A DNA stretch of 64,000 bases from Patagioenas fasciata (Eukaryota; Chordata; Aves; Columbiformes; Columbidae). Location of the stretch: positions 22,092,867 through 22,156,866 of the forward strand of contig NC_092525.1 of NCBI RefSeq assembly GCF_037038585.1. The letters are read 5' to 3'. Under the pieces are notes generated by a model. The model was not told the DNA's origin and searched no databases. It saw nothing but the letters and a program-made list of their open reading frames with translations. Shown here piece by piece: positions 1 through 9,560 of this stretch; within the stretch, counting starts at the first letter, position 1, and every line of letters begins with the position of its first letter. The translations under genes and the position numbers were made by a program.

Positions 1-471
1 ATATTAAAAAAGAATATACAGACTCTGTCCTTCAGAGCTCAGGATAATGACTCCAGGACTGCAAATCTTCCTTGGCTGTGAGCAAGAATCTCAAGGTCAA
101 ATCTGTTCCCTGGTATCCTACTTGGCAGAGATCTGCTTGTCTGCTTACCCACCTGACCAGGGTATTGTAAATGATAGATAATCCTTTCATCTGCTGTGGT
201 TCCCATCTTGTCCACTACAGGCTGTGAACTACATATGAAAAAAAAAAAATAATTTTTCAAACACTGAGACTGAGGCACATTTAATTTCAAGTCAGTGTTC
301 TTGTTTCTGTCAGATATCAGAATTTAGTTTAGTCACTGCACAGTTCTTTCCACAGAAATCTAAACCACAAACTTTAAGTAAGGCTTAGTTTCAGTTTGAA
401 TTCCAGTCTGTTTTAGACATGATTGCGTTCTATCCTCTGTGACTAATACTGTGAAATCTTATTTCCTATAG

Positions 472-549
472 GATTGGAATGACTATGATGAAAAAACAAA
501 GGAATCTGTTGGAATCTATGAAGTTACCCATAAATTTGTAAAATGCTAA
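472..549 (+). CDS. CZIB: CZIB (C1orf123) last coding exon, partial gene
   Basis: This is the terminal coding exon of CXXC motif-containing zinc-binding protein, a small conserved eukaryotic protein (about 160 residues in human). A pyrimidine-rich stretch ending in AG at 470-471 is followed by 25 codons and a TAA stop at 547-549. The peptide begins DWNDYDEKTKESVG and ends EVTHKFVKC, close to the C-terminus of the human protein as I recall it. If the splice falls at 472 the exon starts in phase 0. The zinc-binding CXXC pairs are in upstream exons outside the window, so only the tail can be judged. The gene runs rightward and converges on CPT2, the same neighbour relation as in human. Function beyond zinc binding is poorly known. 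Identity rests on 25 residues plus synteny. Confidence 0.92.
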   Translation, partial: DWNDYDEKTKESVGIYEVTHKFVKC

Positions 550-561
550 GTTCATACCCCT

Positions 562-567
562 AATAAA
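562..567 (+). terminator. Proximal poly(A) signal of CZIB
   Basis: An AATAAA hexamer lies 12 bases after the CZIB stop codon, giving a very short 3'UTR if used. Further plus-strand AATAAA hexamers occur near 694, at 986-991 and at 2493-2498, so longer 3'UTRs are possible. The sequence cannot show which is used. Confidence 0.5.
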
Positions 568-2523
568 TCTTTACATGCTTATTGATGGAGGAGCTGTAAC
601 CATCAAAGATGCAGTTTCATCTGAGTTACTTTTCACATGGCTGTACTTCAAAAATGGAAACCTAAGTTGTACTTACTGTCCCCAAGAAGTCCTAATAAAA
701 TATTTTCCACAGAGCACTTTTGAGATGGCCTCAGTACAAACTGAAGTAGCACATACACTTGACTGAACTGTGCCATTTTCTTAATGTTGTCTTTTTTTGG
801 GAATATATATGGTTGTGATGGACTGTAGCTTAACCACTCTATCAACAACAAGTACTTAAAAGACTTACTGCCTTTAAGTTTTTAATAGCCTGTCACCAAG
901 AATTACCCACATTTGATTTTCTAACATAAGCAAATAAGGTATTTTTACTCACCGTTTCTATCATCAGGGAATGGCAATGAGTATTAATAAAGGGACTGCA
1001 TTAACTGTTCAAGTGAAAAGGTACATCTTTAATAGATTTCTGCCAGTTCAGGTAAAGACCCTGAGGTGAGTTTACTGAGAACACTTAATAAGCTTTACTG
1101 CTATTGACACACGTAGCTGTTACATCTTCTGAAAATCTGAGTATGTCATTAAGTAAATCTCACTGATTTCTAGTTAAAGACAGACTCTCTACTTGGCAAC
1201 TGTGCTCACAATCTTGCCAGCTGTTCTCATGTTAAAAAACAAACAAACAAAAAACCACAACAAAACCGATCATAAACACAAACTTCAAAACTTTCTTTAG
1301 TGAATTAAATTCAAAGGCTTTTAGTCTAATTACTGTTTCCTGATAAATTATTTCCTTCATCCCCCACAAATGATCAGTGTCCTTTCTCTGTTTAAATAAG
1401 CAACATCGTGGTATGTTTTAAAGTAAGTTTTTCAATAATCCTTTCCAGCTGAAAAACAGAACGCACATTACAGGTTGCAGAGGAAGCAGCCCTGACTGTG
1501 AAAAGTTTATAAGCCATTGGGCTTACATATTTAAAGCATGCCTCTCCCTTTCCTAGCACTTGCAGTTCATACTTCAAGATATGGTATTGCTTATACTTAC
1601 TGTGACAAAAAAAGACACTGGGAGAACCTGTCAGGTAAGATATCCAGAGGATGAGTAAAGGCAAGTAGGTTTCTGAACCTCATTTGTCACATCCAAGCAA
1701 CATGCTCGGACTTTTACATTCTGCTGATATATTTGGTTGCCAAGGTCATGGTGGGCTGTACTGACAGACATAAGCTGCATTAGTTTTATATGGAGCTGCA
1801 GAAGCAAGCGCTGCTGTGCTGTTCAGCTCCAGAGAAAAACTCAGCTTCCCAGAAGAAAAACATGGTGGAAAACATCAGGGTTTAGAAGGCAGAGGAGTTC
1901 AGGTTACACATACCGTACGTAGCAAATTCTGTGCAAAAACGCCATCTCTGTTGGAATTGCAGCAACTCTGAGCACCTTTGCTGTCTTGCCAGACAAAGGC
2001 TCCTTCCGCTTTTGTAGCTGGCGGAGTCCCAGTTGTGAACAGCACACAAGGAGCTGTCTGCATAAGCTTCACCTCACACCCACAACATCACCAAGTTTCA
2101 CTGATGTCTCTGTTAAGCTCTCCTGCAATCCTTTAGAACTTCTGCAACAAGCCCCAATACGTTAATGACACAGCTCTAGACACTAGGACTGGCATTTGCT
2201 ATAATAAATGACATCCAAAGTTCTAGAAGGAAACAGGAACACACACCGTTGAGGTTACTTTTCCACAGTAAGAGGACACTTGGAAAATCAAAAAAGATAC
2301 GTATTTTTTTCTTTTTTAAGGCACAGGAGCACAGGTTTATGCAGCAAAGCAAAAGCTGATTATTGGACAGACTTGATGTACGGAAAGGGAGAGCCAACAC
2401 TGCAGCATGTTTTCAGTAGTATTGTTTTCAACCTTTATAAGAAATGAGCTATTGATAAAGGGACTACCCATACTGTACAATTTTGATATGGCAATAAAGA
2501 AACTCTGCGGTTATTTATATAGT
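568..2523. other. CZIB-CPT2 convergent intergenic / possible extended CZIB 3'UTR
   Basis: About 2 kb of AT-rich sequence between the CZIB stop and the end of CPT2. It contains several plus-strand AATAAA hexamers, a short A-rich CAAA-type stretch near 1235-1265, and no ORF longer than about 90 codons resembling a known protein. It may be partly transcribed as a long CZIB 3'UTR. Nothing else is recognisable. Confidence 0.5.
2493..2498 (+). terminator. Distal plus-strand AATAAA facing the CPT2 poly(A) signal
   Basis: A plus-strand AATAAA sits 25 bases from the minus-strand CPT2 signal (TTTATT on plus at 2524-2529). It could end the longest CZIB transcripts. That use is inferred; only the hexamer is seen. 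Confidence 0.35.
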
Positions 2524-2529
2524 TTTATT
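2524..2529 (-). terminator. CPT2: CPT2 poly(A) signal
   Basis: TTTATT on the plus strand reads AATAAA on the minus strand, about 640 bases past the CPT2 stop codon. Cleavage would be expected about 10-30 bases further left, near 2500-2515. An ATTAAA variant (TTTAAT on plus near 3012-3017) could give a shorter form. Confidence 0.6.
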
Positions 2530-3167
2530 ACAATAGTCTCTCTTCCAATCAATTTAACAACACAGTTGGTGATTTCAGGTTACTGAAAGCCTCCCACTTC
2601 ATTTTCTGTTTCTCAAAAAGCTGTTACAGTGGAAAGGCTTCAAGCAGTTGAGGCACACTCATTTCCAGTATCAAGTCCAGTGTAAAGAGGAAAGTGTGAC
2701 AAGCTAGTAAGCGAACTTACTGCAAGAGTGCAAAGGTAACCACTCCTTCATATTTAAAATTCTTGCATATATTTCTTTAAAAGCTAACAGTTTAAGAGTG
2801 GTATCACAGTGCTATTGTCTGCCTGAACACTCATGGAACACAGACATTTCAAGTTCATAAACACAGTAACTGCTTTGTATTTTAAATAATGATGCTTTAA
2901 GAACATGTGATCTGTTGGAACAGATGTATGTTACTTAATTTTGACATTGTCACTGTCGATTCCTGAAACGTGCATTCAAAGTCTGTACTTGATTTCTTTA
3001 AAATAGATACAAATTTAATAGAATCTAGCAGTATTCAAGTTCAGTGAAGATAAATGAAGGCAATTAAGCCGGGCAGCCTCAGACACATTGAACACTGATT
3101 TGTAGGCCAATTAGGCATAGTCTGCATTTTGTACTGCAACTGTAAAGTGCTCCAACATCTTTAAGTC
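2530..3167 (-). other. CPT2: CPT2 3'UTR
   Basis: Sequence between the CPT2 stop codon and the inferred poly(A) signal, AT-rich and without ORFs. It is called a 3'UTR only from its position. No intron is evident. Confidence 0.6.
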
Positions 3168-3499
3168 TTAACTACTGATTTTTTTGCCCTTTAAAACATT
3201 AAAGATATCTTCTAGTGACTTGTGTATACACTGAAGGAACTCTTTACCATTTCTAGTTGGGTAAGAGGAAACGTTACAACCTACGAAATCATCATGTACC
3301 TGATATCCTACTCCAAAGCCATCAGACACCACTGGGCCAAACCCCCCTAACTGCACGGCTGGGCTAAGCAACGTGCTTGTAGAAATGATGTTGTGATTAA
3401 GCTGAGCATATGCTTGGTCTTGATAGAAATCGGGCAGTGCGGCACCTTTGGATGAGGCTAAATAGCGCAAGCCAAAGAGATGTCGGTCAAACCCCTGAC
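3168..3499 (-). CDS. CPT2: CPT2 coding exon 5 (last)
   Basis: The acceptor AG lies at 3501-3500. The exon completes a split Gly codon (544), then reads [13 protein letters not shown] and ends in KGKKISS with a TAA at 3170-3168. It carries the STS motif (about 583-585), the [15 protein letters not shown] segment and the CNVSSYP segment. These form part of the acyl/carnitine pocket in carnitine acyltransferases. Confidence 0.97.
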
Positions 3500-6400
3500 C
3501 TGTTAAAATAAAATAACAAGTATTAGAGAGATTATTTTACTGGGAAGGAAACTCACTTATTTTGACATCACATTGTTTTTCAGTCACAAAAGAGAAGGTC
3601 TATAGCGCTGGGGTTTATTTTTGTACTTGCAGAAATTGTTTTTCAGAACCCAGGCATTCTGCACTTCAAATGCACGTATCTGAGGAAATGAAAGCTTGCT
3701 CTTTTCCTGCCAGCCTCAACCAAGAATCATGTTAGTAAACAAAAGTGCAATGTTAACAGACAATTTTAATAATACATCGCATTCTTTGATGAACTGTTTA
3801 TCTGAACATATCCAGGTTGTTTAAAACAGAGAAAGGCTTCCCTAAAATGTATAAATCTAAGGAGGAAGAGGACCTTGCCTCAACAAAAGGAAGCAAATTT
3901 TATACTCTATGTGGTAACGTTCAACAGTCCATTTTACTGAAAGAGTACAACAAGCTACGCTTCTGGGAAGGATAACTCAAAAGAAAGCATTTAGAAAAAT
4001 ACCAGGAGAAGCACAACCAAAGAATTAGTTTGTTTCTTGAAGCCTTTATCGCCTGTAGGGATAAGACAGTAACTCATCAGACATAAAGCCAAAGTTCTTG
4101 GTTGTGTTGGGGAGTACAACATGCACTAAATATGTATTGAATCTTCAAATAGCCCAGCTGCTATAAAGACAAAAACTAAAGTAACTAAAAATTCTGAACA
4201 CATTAACAGCAGAGAGAAGCACAGAGGCATTCTCCTCCATCAGAAAAGGAGTCTTAGAAAATTCATTTTAAACTGCAGCCTTCTGTTACTGTTTTTGTCA
4301 AGTATACATTAACATTAGACCCCCATCAAAATTAAATTATTTAGTTGTGAAATAAATGCTTACAGCAACCTTAATAGACATTTTAGTGTAAAAGCAAGAG
4401 TGTTTGACATATTCCTACTTACCCATAGCAGCTTCTTTTGTCAAACGGCCATGGTATTTTGAGCATTCCTCTATCAACTTCTGAAGCTCTTCTGTGCTAT
4501 GTTTGGACGGTTCCCTGACAAAAGCTTCCGAACATTTCTTTGTATGGATAGAGGCAGGACGTATAGTTTCTGTACGACCATGTTTGAAAGCTGCAGTACT
4601 ACAAGACTCATAAGTAGCAACAGTCTGGTTGTATTGTCGAAGGAAAGCCATCTGGAAGGCAAGCTGAGCCACCGCATCTGGGCTTACCTTCTTCTGCTTC
4701 AGAAACTCCTTGCCCCCATCGTGGAACTGAATCAGATTAAGAGACAGTGATTCCACACTGGCATCAAATTTCTGTTTGGCTTTGGTAATTCCTGCTTTTA
4801 AGGCATCATTCAGCTTAAAGTCAAGTTTCTGCACGGCTCTAGAAGAGTCTACTGAAGCAGGCTGGGACTGGGGGCTGATGGCTGGGGCCTTGGTGCTATC
4901 CTTAAAAACCTCATTCTGGAACCTGAGCACAGCCACACCATCTCCCCAGGAATGTTCAAAATTAACTCCTGCAGTGCCATCCTTAGTTATGATAAGATTA
5001 AAGGATTTGTCATACCAGCGGTTAGCACCATCTCCATGCAACATGGTGTGGGACAAGTGCACAAAGTCTTTAACGGGAAAATCATCTAAACTTAAACAAA
5101 ACACAGCAGAGTCTACTTTTTGAAGAGCTTCTTCATTGCCATTATCCAGTAGATTCTTTCTCAGCAATGCCCACGTATCTCGGTTTTCACTGGAGAGGTA
5201 GCCAAGAGGAAAGGCCGGGGCTGGACTGTTGTCACTAAGGATGTATTTCAAGTGTGCTTGTATTTCTGAAGGTTTCAACATATTTCCGTCTCTATCAATA
5301 ACATCAAATATATAAAAATTCCCGTTTCTCAGTACCAGTAGATGTTTTGCGTTTTCATCTGTGTAAAGCTCATCTTTGTCGAGTTTAGGCACACGCGTAG
5401 AATTGAAAAGCCTGAAGTACTGAGACATATCTAGGGGGTATGCATTGACCATGTAGGCACCAAACCAAGAAATTGAAGGAGGCACAAATCGGATAATTTT
5501 TTTAAACATCTCAGTGTCACTTTTTTCTGGATTGAGGTGGAAAACCTCTGGTTCAAGATAACCAGCCCTGAAGGTCTTCATAAAACGTATAGCAGAAACA
5601 GTCATGTTCGTAGCTCGTATGAGCTGATCGTTATATTCAGATTTTGGATCAGGATTAAAAGACATAAACGCATTAAAATTCAAAACAACAGGTTCACGTG
5701 CTTTTAGGTACATGTCAAACCAGGGACCTGAAAATGTAGAATTAAGAAATAGGTCAGAACATAAAAGCAGCTTATTGAGTCAGACCAGAGGTTCGTGTAA
5801 TCAGTGCCCTGCCTCCAACAGTGATCTTGAATAAACACCTGTTGAAGTGCATGCAAACAAGGCAAACAAATGCAGTAATTCCCCCAAGGATTCTCCCAAC
5901 CTCCAATTACGAAGAATGGTACTGTTAGCTAATTGTAAAAATACTGTATTTGCAGCAATCCATATCAACAGCATCAATGTCATCAGCAACAAGGGCCAAT
6001 TTCCAGGTTTTCTGTATGGCTCAGCCATAAACCATAAGCCATGTAACATAAAATGCAGCTCTTCAGCCCTACATTTTCATGCACACCTCACATCTGGAGT
6101 GGAACATGCCTTTGCGTACTCTTAAGCTATTCTTTTCTGCAGCTCTCTGTCACCGAGGGCACGCTTCTCTTTAGAACCACCTTTGTTTTTGATCTGGTAT
6201 CTCCCTCGTTCCTGGCAGCATTCCTCCATCTACACTTACTATCTTGCATTTCCACCTCCTTCTGTCCACTACAATGATCAGAACAGGACAAAACATTTGA
6301 CACCGATGCATCACCATATGTTTCTCAAGCGGGCAAGTATATGAGGTTAGAAGGGACTGCGTGGTTATTCTTCCAGGCCCAGAACTGACTTCAGAAAGCA

Positions 6401-9245
6401 GAACTATATTTGATGCCCACAGATCTCTTAGTCTGTCAGCATATCTAGAAGCATGAATGTGACCCAAATGTTTTGTGCTTGCCAAAACCAAGGGAATCAA
6501 ATCACAGCTCTAAAAAGTAGTAACGCCTTTACACCTATCTACGAGCAAACAAAAATCCAGGGGGCGCAGACAGTGAAGGGATTTTTAAAATAGGTTCTAT
6601 TTCATCATCTTTAACAACTTCAAACTCAGCAAGCTCTGGTATTGCATGCTGACTGGATGCAGATCAAGGAAGCAAGCGCACGCCAACTCAATCTCAAGGC
6701 AGCTAATGTATAAAAACCTATTATTCCAAGCCTGGATCAGTCCCAAGTAGAACCTTCAAGCTGAGCTGTAAAAGGGCAACAGGTCACTCAAGAACCTAAG
6801 CTACTGTTTTAATTTCGGGTCCTCACAGGTGAGTAACGAGCATTCACCTACAGTTTTAAAACCACATCTGTTGCCATCACGTACCCTTTTAACCTCAGAC
6901 TTTAAAGTCCAGGGCAGAGGCAACTATACATACTTTCAAAAACCAATTTCAAGTGGAACAGGTCTTTTATGAGCCCTACAAAATAATAATAACTAAACAA
7001 ATACAAACACCCCACAGTTCACAGACAAAAAGCAGCATGATGGTTAGTGTTGACAAACACCATAAAGCCGCCAGTTAAAACCCCAGATGTTGTTCAAAGT
7101 GAATGGAAAGTAAAAGATAACAAACTGAACACCTGCTTTTGCAAAAAAAATCTGGTATTCTCTACAGAATTTGTGGTAGGTAACACCCTTATAGGGAGTC
7201 TCAACAGACAGCAAGGAGTAAAATGCATTTGCTGGGCAACATGCAAACTTCTAATTCCATAGGTATTTGAATATTTCCACCTCTGCTGCTGTCCATCCAA
7301 TACTTTCATAAGCAGACACTTGTATTTGAAAGTCAGTGTAAGCAACAATAGGAAGAATAATGAAAAAGTACACGACTAGTCTCCCTCTATTAATTTGTTT
7401 TTATTCTCATCTTTCTCTGCCCGTCCCTCCTTTTCTTTTGCTCTTTAAAATAATATGGTTTCGTAGTTTTAGGGGGTTAAGTCAGAGCACTGATCGCTTC
7501 TGCCTCCCAAAGCTTAGGACATCCCTCTCTGACATCCCCCTCAGAGTTCAGTTTTCTTGCTAAATAACTTGAAATTATTTGAAAATCATTGCTTTAGTTT
7601 CCTCAATGGAGTCATCAGCTAAGCTCCTCTATTAACCTAAATAAATACCAACAGAAAAAAACCAAAATATAAACCCTGGAAGCTCAAAGTAACTCATGAA
7701 AAAATACTCCTCCTTCAATATCCAGAATTCTGGTATATATGAGTTAGATGAGGTACATTCTTCTTTCCACCGGAGTCTCAGAATTTGCTCAAATACAGAC
7801 ACAGGCAGTACTCACAGCATGCTATTGCAAGTTTATGGATTAGAGAACTTAAACTACAGCCTATTTTATTTGTAGCATTATGAGCTGCCTGTTATCAAGC
7901 CTGGTGATCTACAGACTCCTCCTATATTCAGTAGGCCAACATACCTGTGATGTAACTTGTATGCTTGTTCTGATTGTCTTGAGCAACCAGTTGCTCGTGC
8001 AGCTCTCTTCCAATTCCCTTTTCAAATTGATGTGCAAGTTCTTCAGTTTTCCTACAGCAATCAATAAAAGAATAAAAATGCTGTCACCTGTCACAAGCCA
8101 TATTTTTGATAACGTAACACTTGGCTTTGAAGCAGCACATGACACTGCAATATGCCTATCTTGTCTGTCCATACCTGAATTGGTCATCATTTAAAAGCGG
8201 TTTCTGGGCATTTAGGTATCTCCTAATCGTATCTTCTAGTTTGGGAACTGGCAGTCTGAAGGAAGAACAGAGAGATATGCACTTTATGAGCATTAAAGAA
8301 GCCTCAGTTTCTTACATAGTAGTCTCTCTTTGCCTCCCCTCTTTCCTGTCCTAAATGACTCAGAAGTTGCTTGTGGGAAGAAGAACAGGAAGATGTGGAC
8401 AAATATCACGACAGCATAAGGTTTTTGGAAAAAAAAGCTGGAAAGACAACTTGGTTGTCTTGTTACAAAGGTATTGCAGGGAACAGTCTTAATACCTTAC
8501 ATGGAATACAGTGACATGAACCGTTGCAAGAAGCAGCTATATAGAAGGAAGGTTTAGTTCAGTGGCCACCCCTGCATCGGGACCTCCCCTCACTGCTGGG
8601 TGTTCAACATTTACTTTTTCTTGCAAATTTCCTGGTCAGTATCTTTGTCATCTTCCTCAGCCTAAACACGAAAATGCTCCTTTTCCTTTAAAGTAATCCA
8701 ATTACACTCACGGAGGTTACTTTGCAACCTGAAGGGATGCTTCAGTAGTAGGATTATAGTCACATTTACGCTTTAAAAAATAAAATCGTTGCTCTTCACT
8801 GTGATTTAAAAAGAGCACACACGACAGAAGCGAATAGCACACCCCGAGCGCGGCTACAAAGCCCCGGGCAGAGGGCATTTCTCTCCCGTCTCCTCAAAGG
8901 TCACTCCAGGGCCGCCGGCCCCATACGGCCACCTGCCACCGCCCTCTGCCCCGAGTCCCCGGGGCCGGCAGTGAGGCTCGCTTCCCGGCGGACGCTCACT
9001 TCGGCCCCGGCCCCGGCCCCCGGCCCCCGGCAGTCGGCGCCTCAGGAGGCCGCAGGACGGGCTGTCCCGGCGGACACAGCAGGGAGCGGGGCAGCGGCCC
9101 CGCCGTACCTGGGCAGGCTCTTCTGGTAGTGCATGGTGGGCACGATGCTGCGGTGCAGGAACTCGGCAGCGCCCGCGCTGCTGTAGCCCCGCCGCCAGCG
9201 CGCCGCCGCCGCCGCCCGCCGCAGCACCAGGTGCCGCGCCGCCAT
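3168..9245 (-). CDS. CPT2: Carnitine O-palmitoyltransferase 2, mitochondrial (whole gene)
   Basis: CPT2 sits on the inner mitochondrial membrane, matrix side. It transfers long-chain acyl groups from carnitine back to CoA, so they can enter beta-oxidation. Coding exons on the minus strand are 9245-9109, 8255-8175, 8051-7945, 5727-4423 and 3499-3168 (137, 81, 107, 1305 and 332 bp). They join in frame to 653 residues; the human protein has 658. As I recall, exons 2-4 match the human lengths exactly. The N-terminus is Arg/Ala-rich without acidic residues before about residue 28, as expected of a mitochondrial presequence. The catalytic motif is FEHSWGDG, giving HxxxD with His367 and Asp371. [10 protein letters not shown] near 583-592 holds the family STS motif. 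All four introns are GT-AG. The gene is divergent from SLC1A7 and convergent with CZIB. No break or missing catalytic residue was seen. Confidence 0.98.
3500..4422 (-). other. CPT2 intron 4
   Basis: A GT-AG intron of 923 bp, AT-rich. No repeat or additional exon is recognised. Retention would end translation two codons after the exon-4 boundary (GGT AAG TAG). Confidence 0.9.
4423..5727 (-). CDS. CPT2: CPT2 coding exon 4 (large catalytic exon)
   Basis: A 1305-bp exon coding for residues 109-544, two thirds of the protein. It opens with [19 protein letters not shown] and includes the [30 protein letters not shown] and [14 protein letters not shown] blocks. The catalytic His367 is in FEHSWGDG, followed by [20 protein letters not shown]. 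The donor follows codon ATG plus one G (4422-4421 = GT). The uninterrupted length and the dense identity to vertebrate CPT2 argue for a functional gene rather than a retrocopy, as do the flanking introns. Confidence 0.98.
5728..7944 (-). other. CPT2 intron 3
   Basis: A 2.2-kb GT-AG intron. It holds a degenerate CR1/L3-like relic near 5770-6000. A second, weaker CR1-like 3' end may lie near 6330-6480. No further exon is seen. Confidence 0.9.
5770..6000 (+). repeat. Degenerate CR1/L3-like LINE relic
   Basis: The segment begins with GTCAGACCAGAGGTT and a CCTGCCTCCAACAGTG block, then a CCAACCTCCAATTA block about 110 bases on. This order recalls an ancient CR1-family repeat common in reptile and bird genomes. 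The match is from memory, divergence is high and the limits are approximate. It lies antisense to CPT2. Confidence 0.5.
7945..8051 (-). CDS. CPT2: CPT2 coding exon 3
   Basis: A 107-bp exon with acceptor AG at 8053-8052 and donor GT at 7944-7943. It encodes [20 protein letters not shown] and then [15 protein letters not shown], matching the corresponding human segment. Exon length equals the human one. Confidence 0.96.
8175..8255 (-). CDS. CPT2: CPT2 coding exon 2
   Basis: An 81-bp exon with acceptor AG at 8257-8256 and donor GT at 8174-8173. It encodes [20 protein letters not shown] and then LNDDQFR, with split Arg codons at both ends that join exons 1 and 3 in frame. Intron 2 (8052-8174) is only 123 bp. 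Confidence 0.96.
8256..9108 (-). other. CPT2 intron 1
   Basis: An 853-bp GT-AG intron. The part nearest exon 1 (about 8830-9108) is very GC-rich and belongs to the CpG island. A run of four C-tracts at 9005-9028 is a G-quadruplex candidate on the CPT2 sense strand. The rest is ordinary AT-rich sequence. Confidence 0.9.
9005..9028 (-). other. G-quadruplex-forming motif in CPT2 intron 1
   Basis: Four C-tracts (9005-9008, 9011-9014, 9017-9021, 9024-9028) are separated by GG dinucleotides. On the minus strand this is four G-runs of 4-5 with 2-base loops, in the CPT2 transcript about 80-100 bases past the exon-1 donor. The motif is seen; folding is inferred. Confidence 0.55.
9109..9245 (-). CDS. 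CPT2: CPT2 coding exon 1 with mitochondrial presequence
   Basis: Starts at ATG 9245-9243 in a strong context (G at -3, G at +4). It encodes [10 protein letters not shown] and an Ala/Arg-rich stretch through WRRGYSSAG, then [17 protein letters not shown]. The conserved [10 protein letters not shown] block aligns with human CPT2 exon 1. The Arg/Ala-rich, acid-free start is a mitochondrial targeting sequence, and cleavage may lie near RRGYSS. The frame stays open upstream to another ATG at 9425, but that 60-codon extension has no known counterpart, so the 9245 start is preferred. Donor GT is at 9108-9107. Confidence 0.95.
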
Positions 9246-9258
9246 GACGCTCGCGTCA
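9245..9258. promoter_or_regulatory. Perfect inverted repeat TGACGC-N2-GCGTCA at the CPT2 start codon
   Basis: Two 6-base arms with a 2-base spacer; one arm abuts and overlaps the CPT2 ATG. Each arm contains a TGACG half-site of the CREB/ATF type. Binding is not shown; only the symmetry is seen. Confidence 0.4.
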
Positions 9259-9401
9259 GAGACCGGGAAGCACCGCCCGCGCTCGCTGCTGCCGTCCCGG
9301 GGCCGGAGGGAGCGGCTGCCGTCACCCCGCTCAGCCCTCCCGGTGGTGCCGTTGAGCGGCCGCGCTCCTCCCCGGGGGATGGGCTCACAACGCCCGGCGG
9401 C

Positions 9402-9410
9402 GGGGCGGGG
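9402..9410 (+). promoter_or_regulatory. GC box (Sp1-type)
   Basis: GGGGCGGGG, about 160 bp upstream of the CPT2 start codon within the CpG island. It matches the consensus Sp/KLF site and is plausible as a core CPT2 promoter element. Confidence 0.5.
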
Positions 9411-9560
9411 ACGGCCGCTCGGCACCGCGCGCCGCGGTCACAGTGGTGCCTCGGGGGAGCGGGGGCTTGATCCCCGGGACCCGTGCGGGGGCGGCCAGAG
9501 CGCGGCCCGGAGGGGTTCGGTGATGCCGGCACCTCTGCCCTGCACGGTGGAGAATCCCAT

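Larger units (their letters stand above)
8830..9560. promoter_or_regulatory. CpG island covering the CPT2 start region
   Basis: The only strongly GC- and CpG-rich block in the window, with abrupt AT-rich flanks. It covers the 5' part of CPT2 intron 1, exon 1 and about 300 bp upstream. It holds a consensus GC box (GGGGCGGGG, 9402-9410), and no TATA box is visible. This is typical of a broadly expressed metabolic gene promoter. The exact transcription start cannot be read from sequence. Confidence 0.8.

Noticed and set aside
4474-5123. ORFs of 67-115 codons overlapping CPT2 exon 4
   Set aside because: They are antisense or alternate-frame shadows of the 1305-bp CPT2 exon.
6330-6480. Possible further CR1 3' end in CPT2 intron 3
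   Set aside because: The word GAGGTTAGAAGGGACT resembles a CR1 3' block, but the terminal octamer repeat is missing and the rest does not follow the order, so it was not listed.
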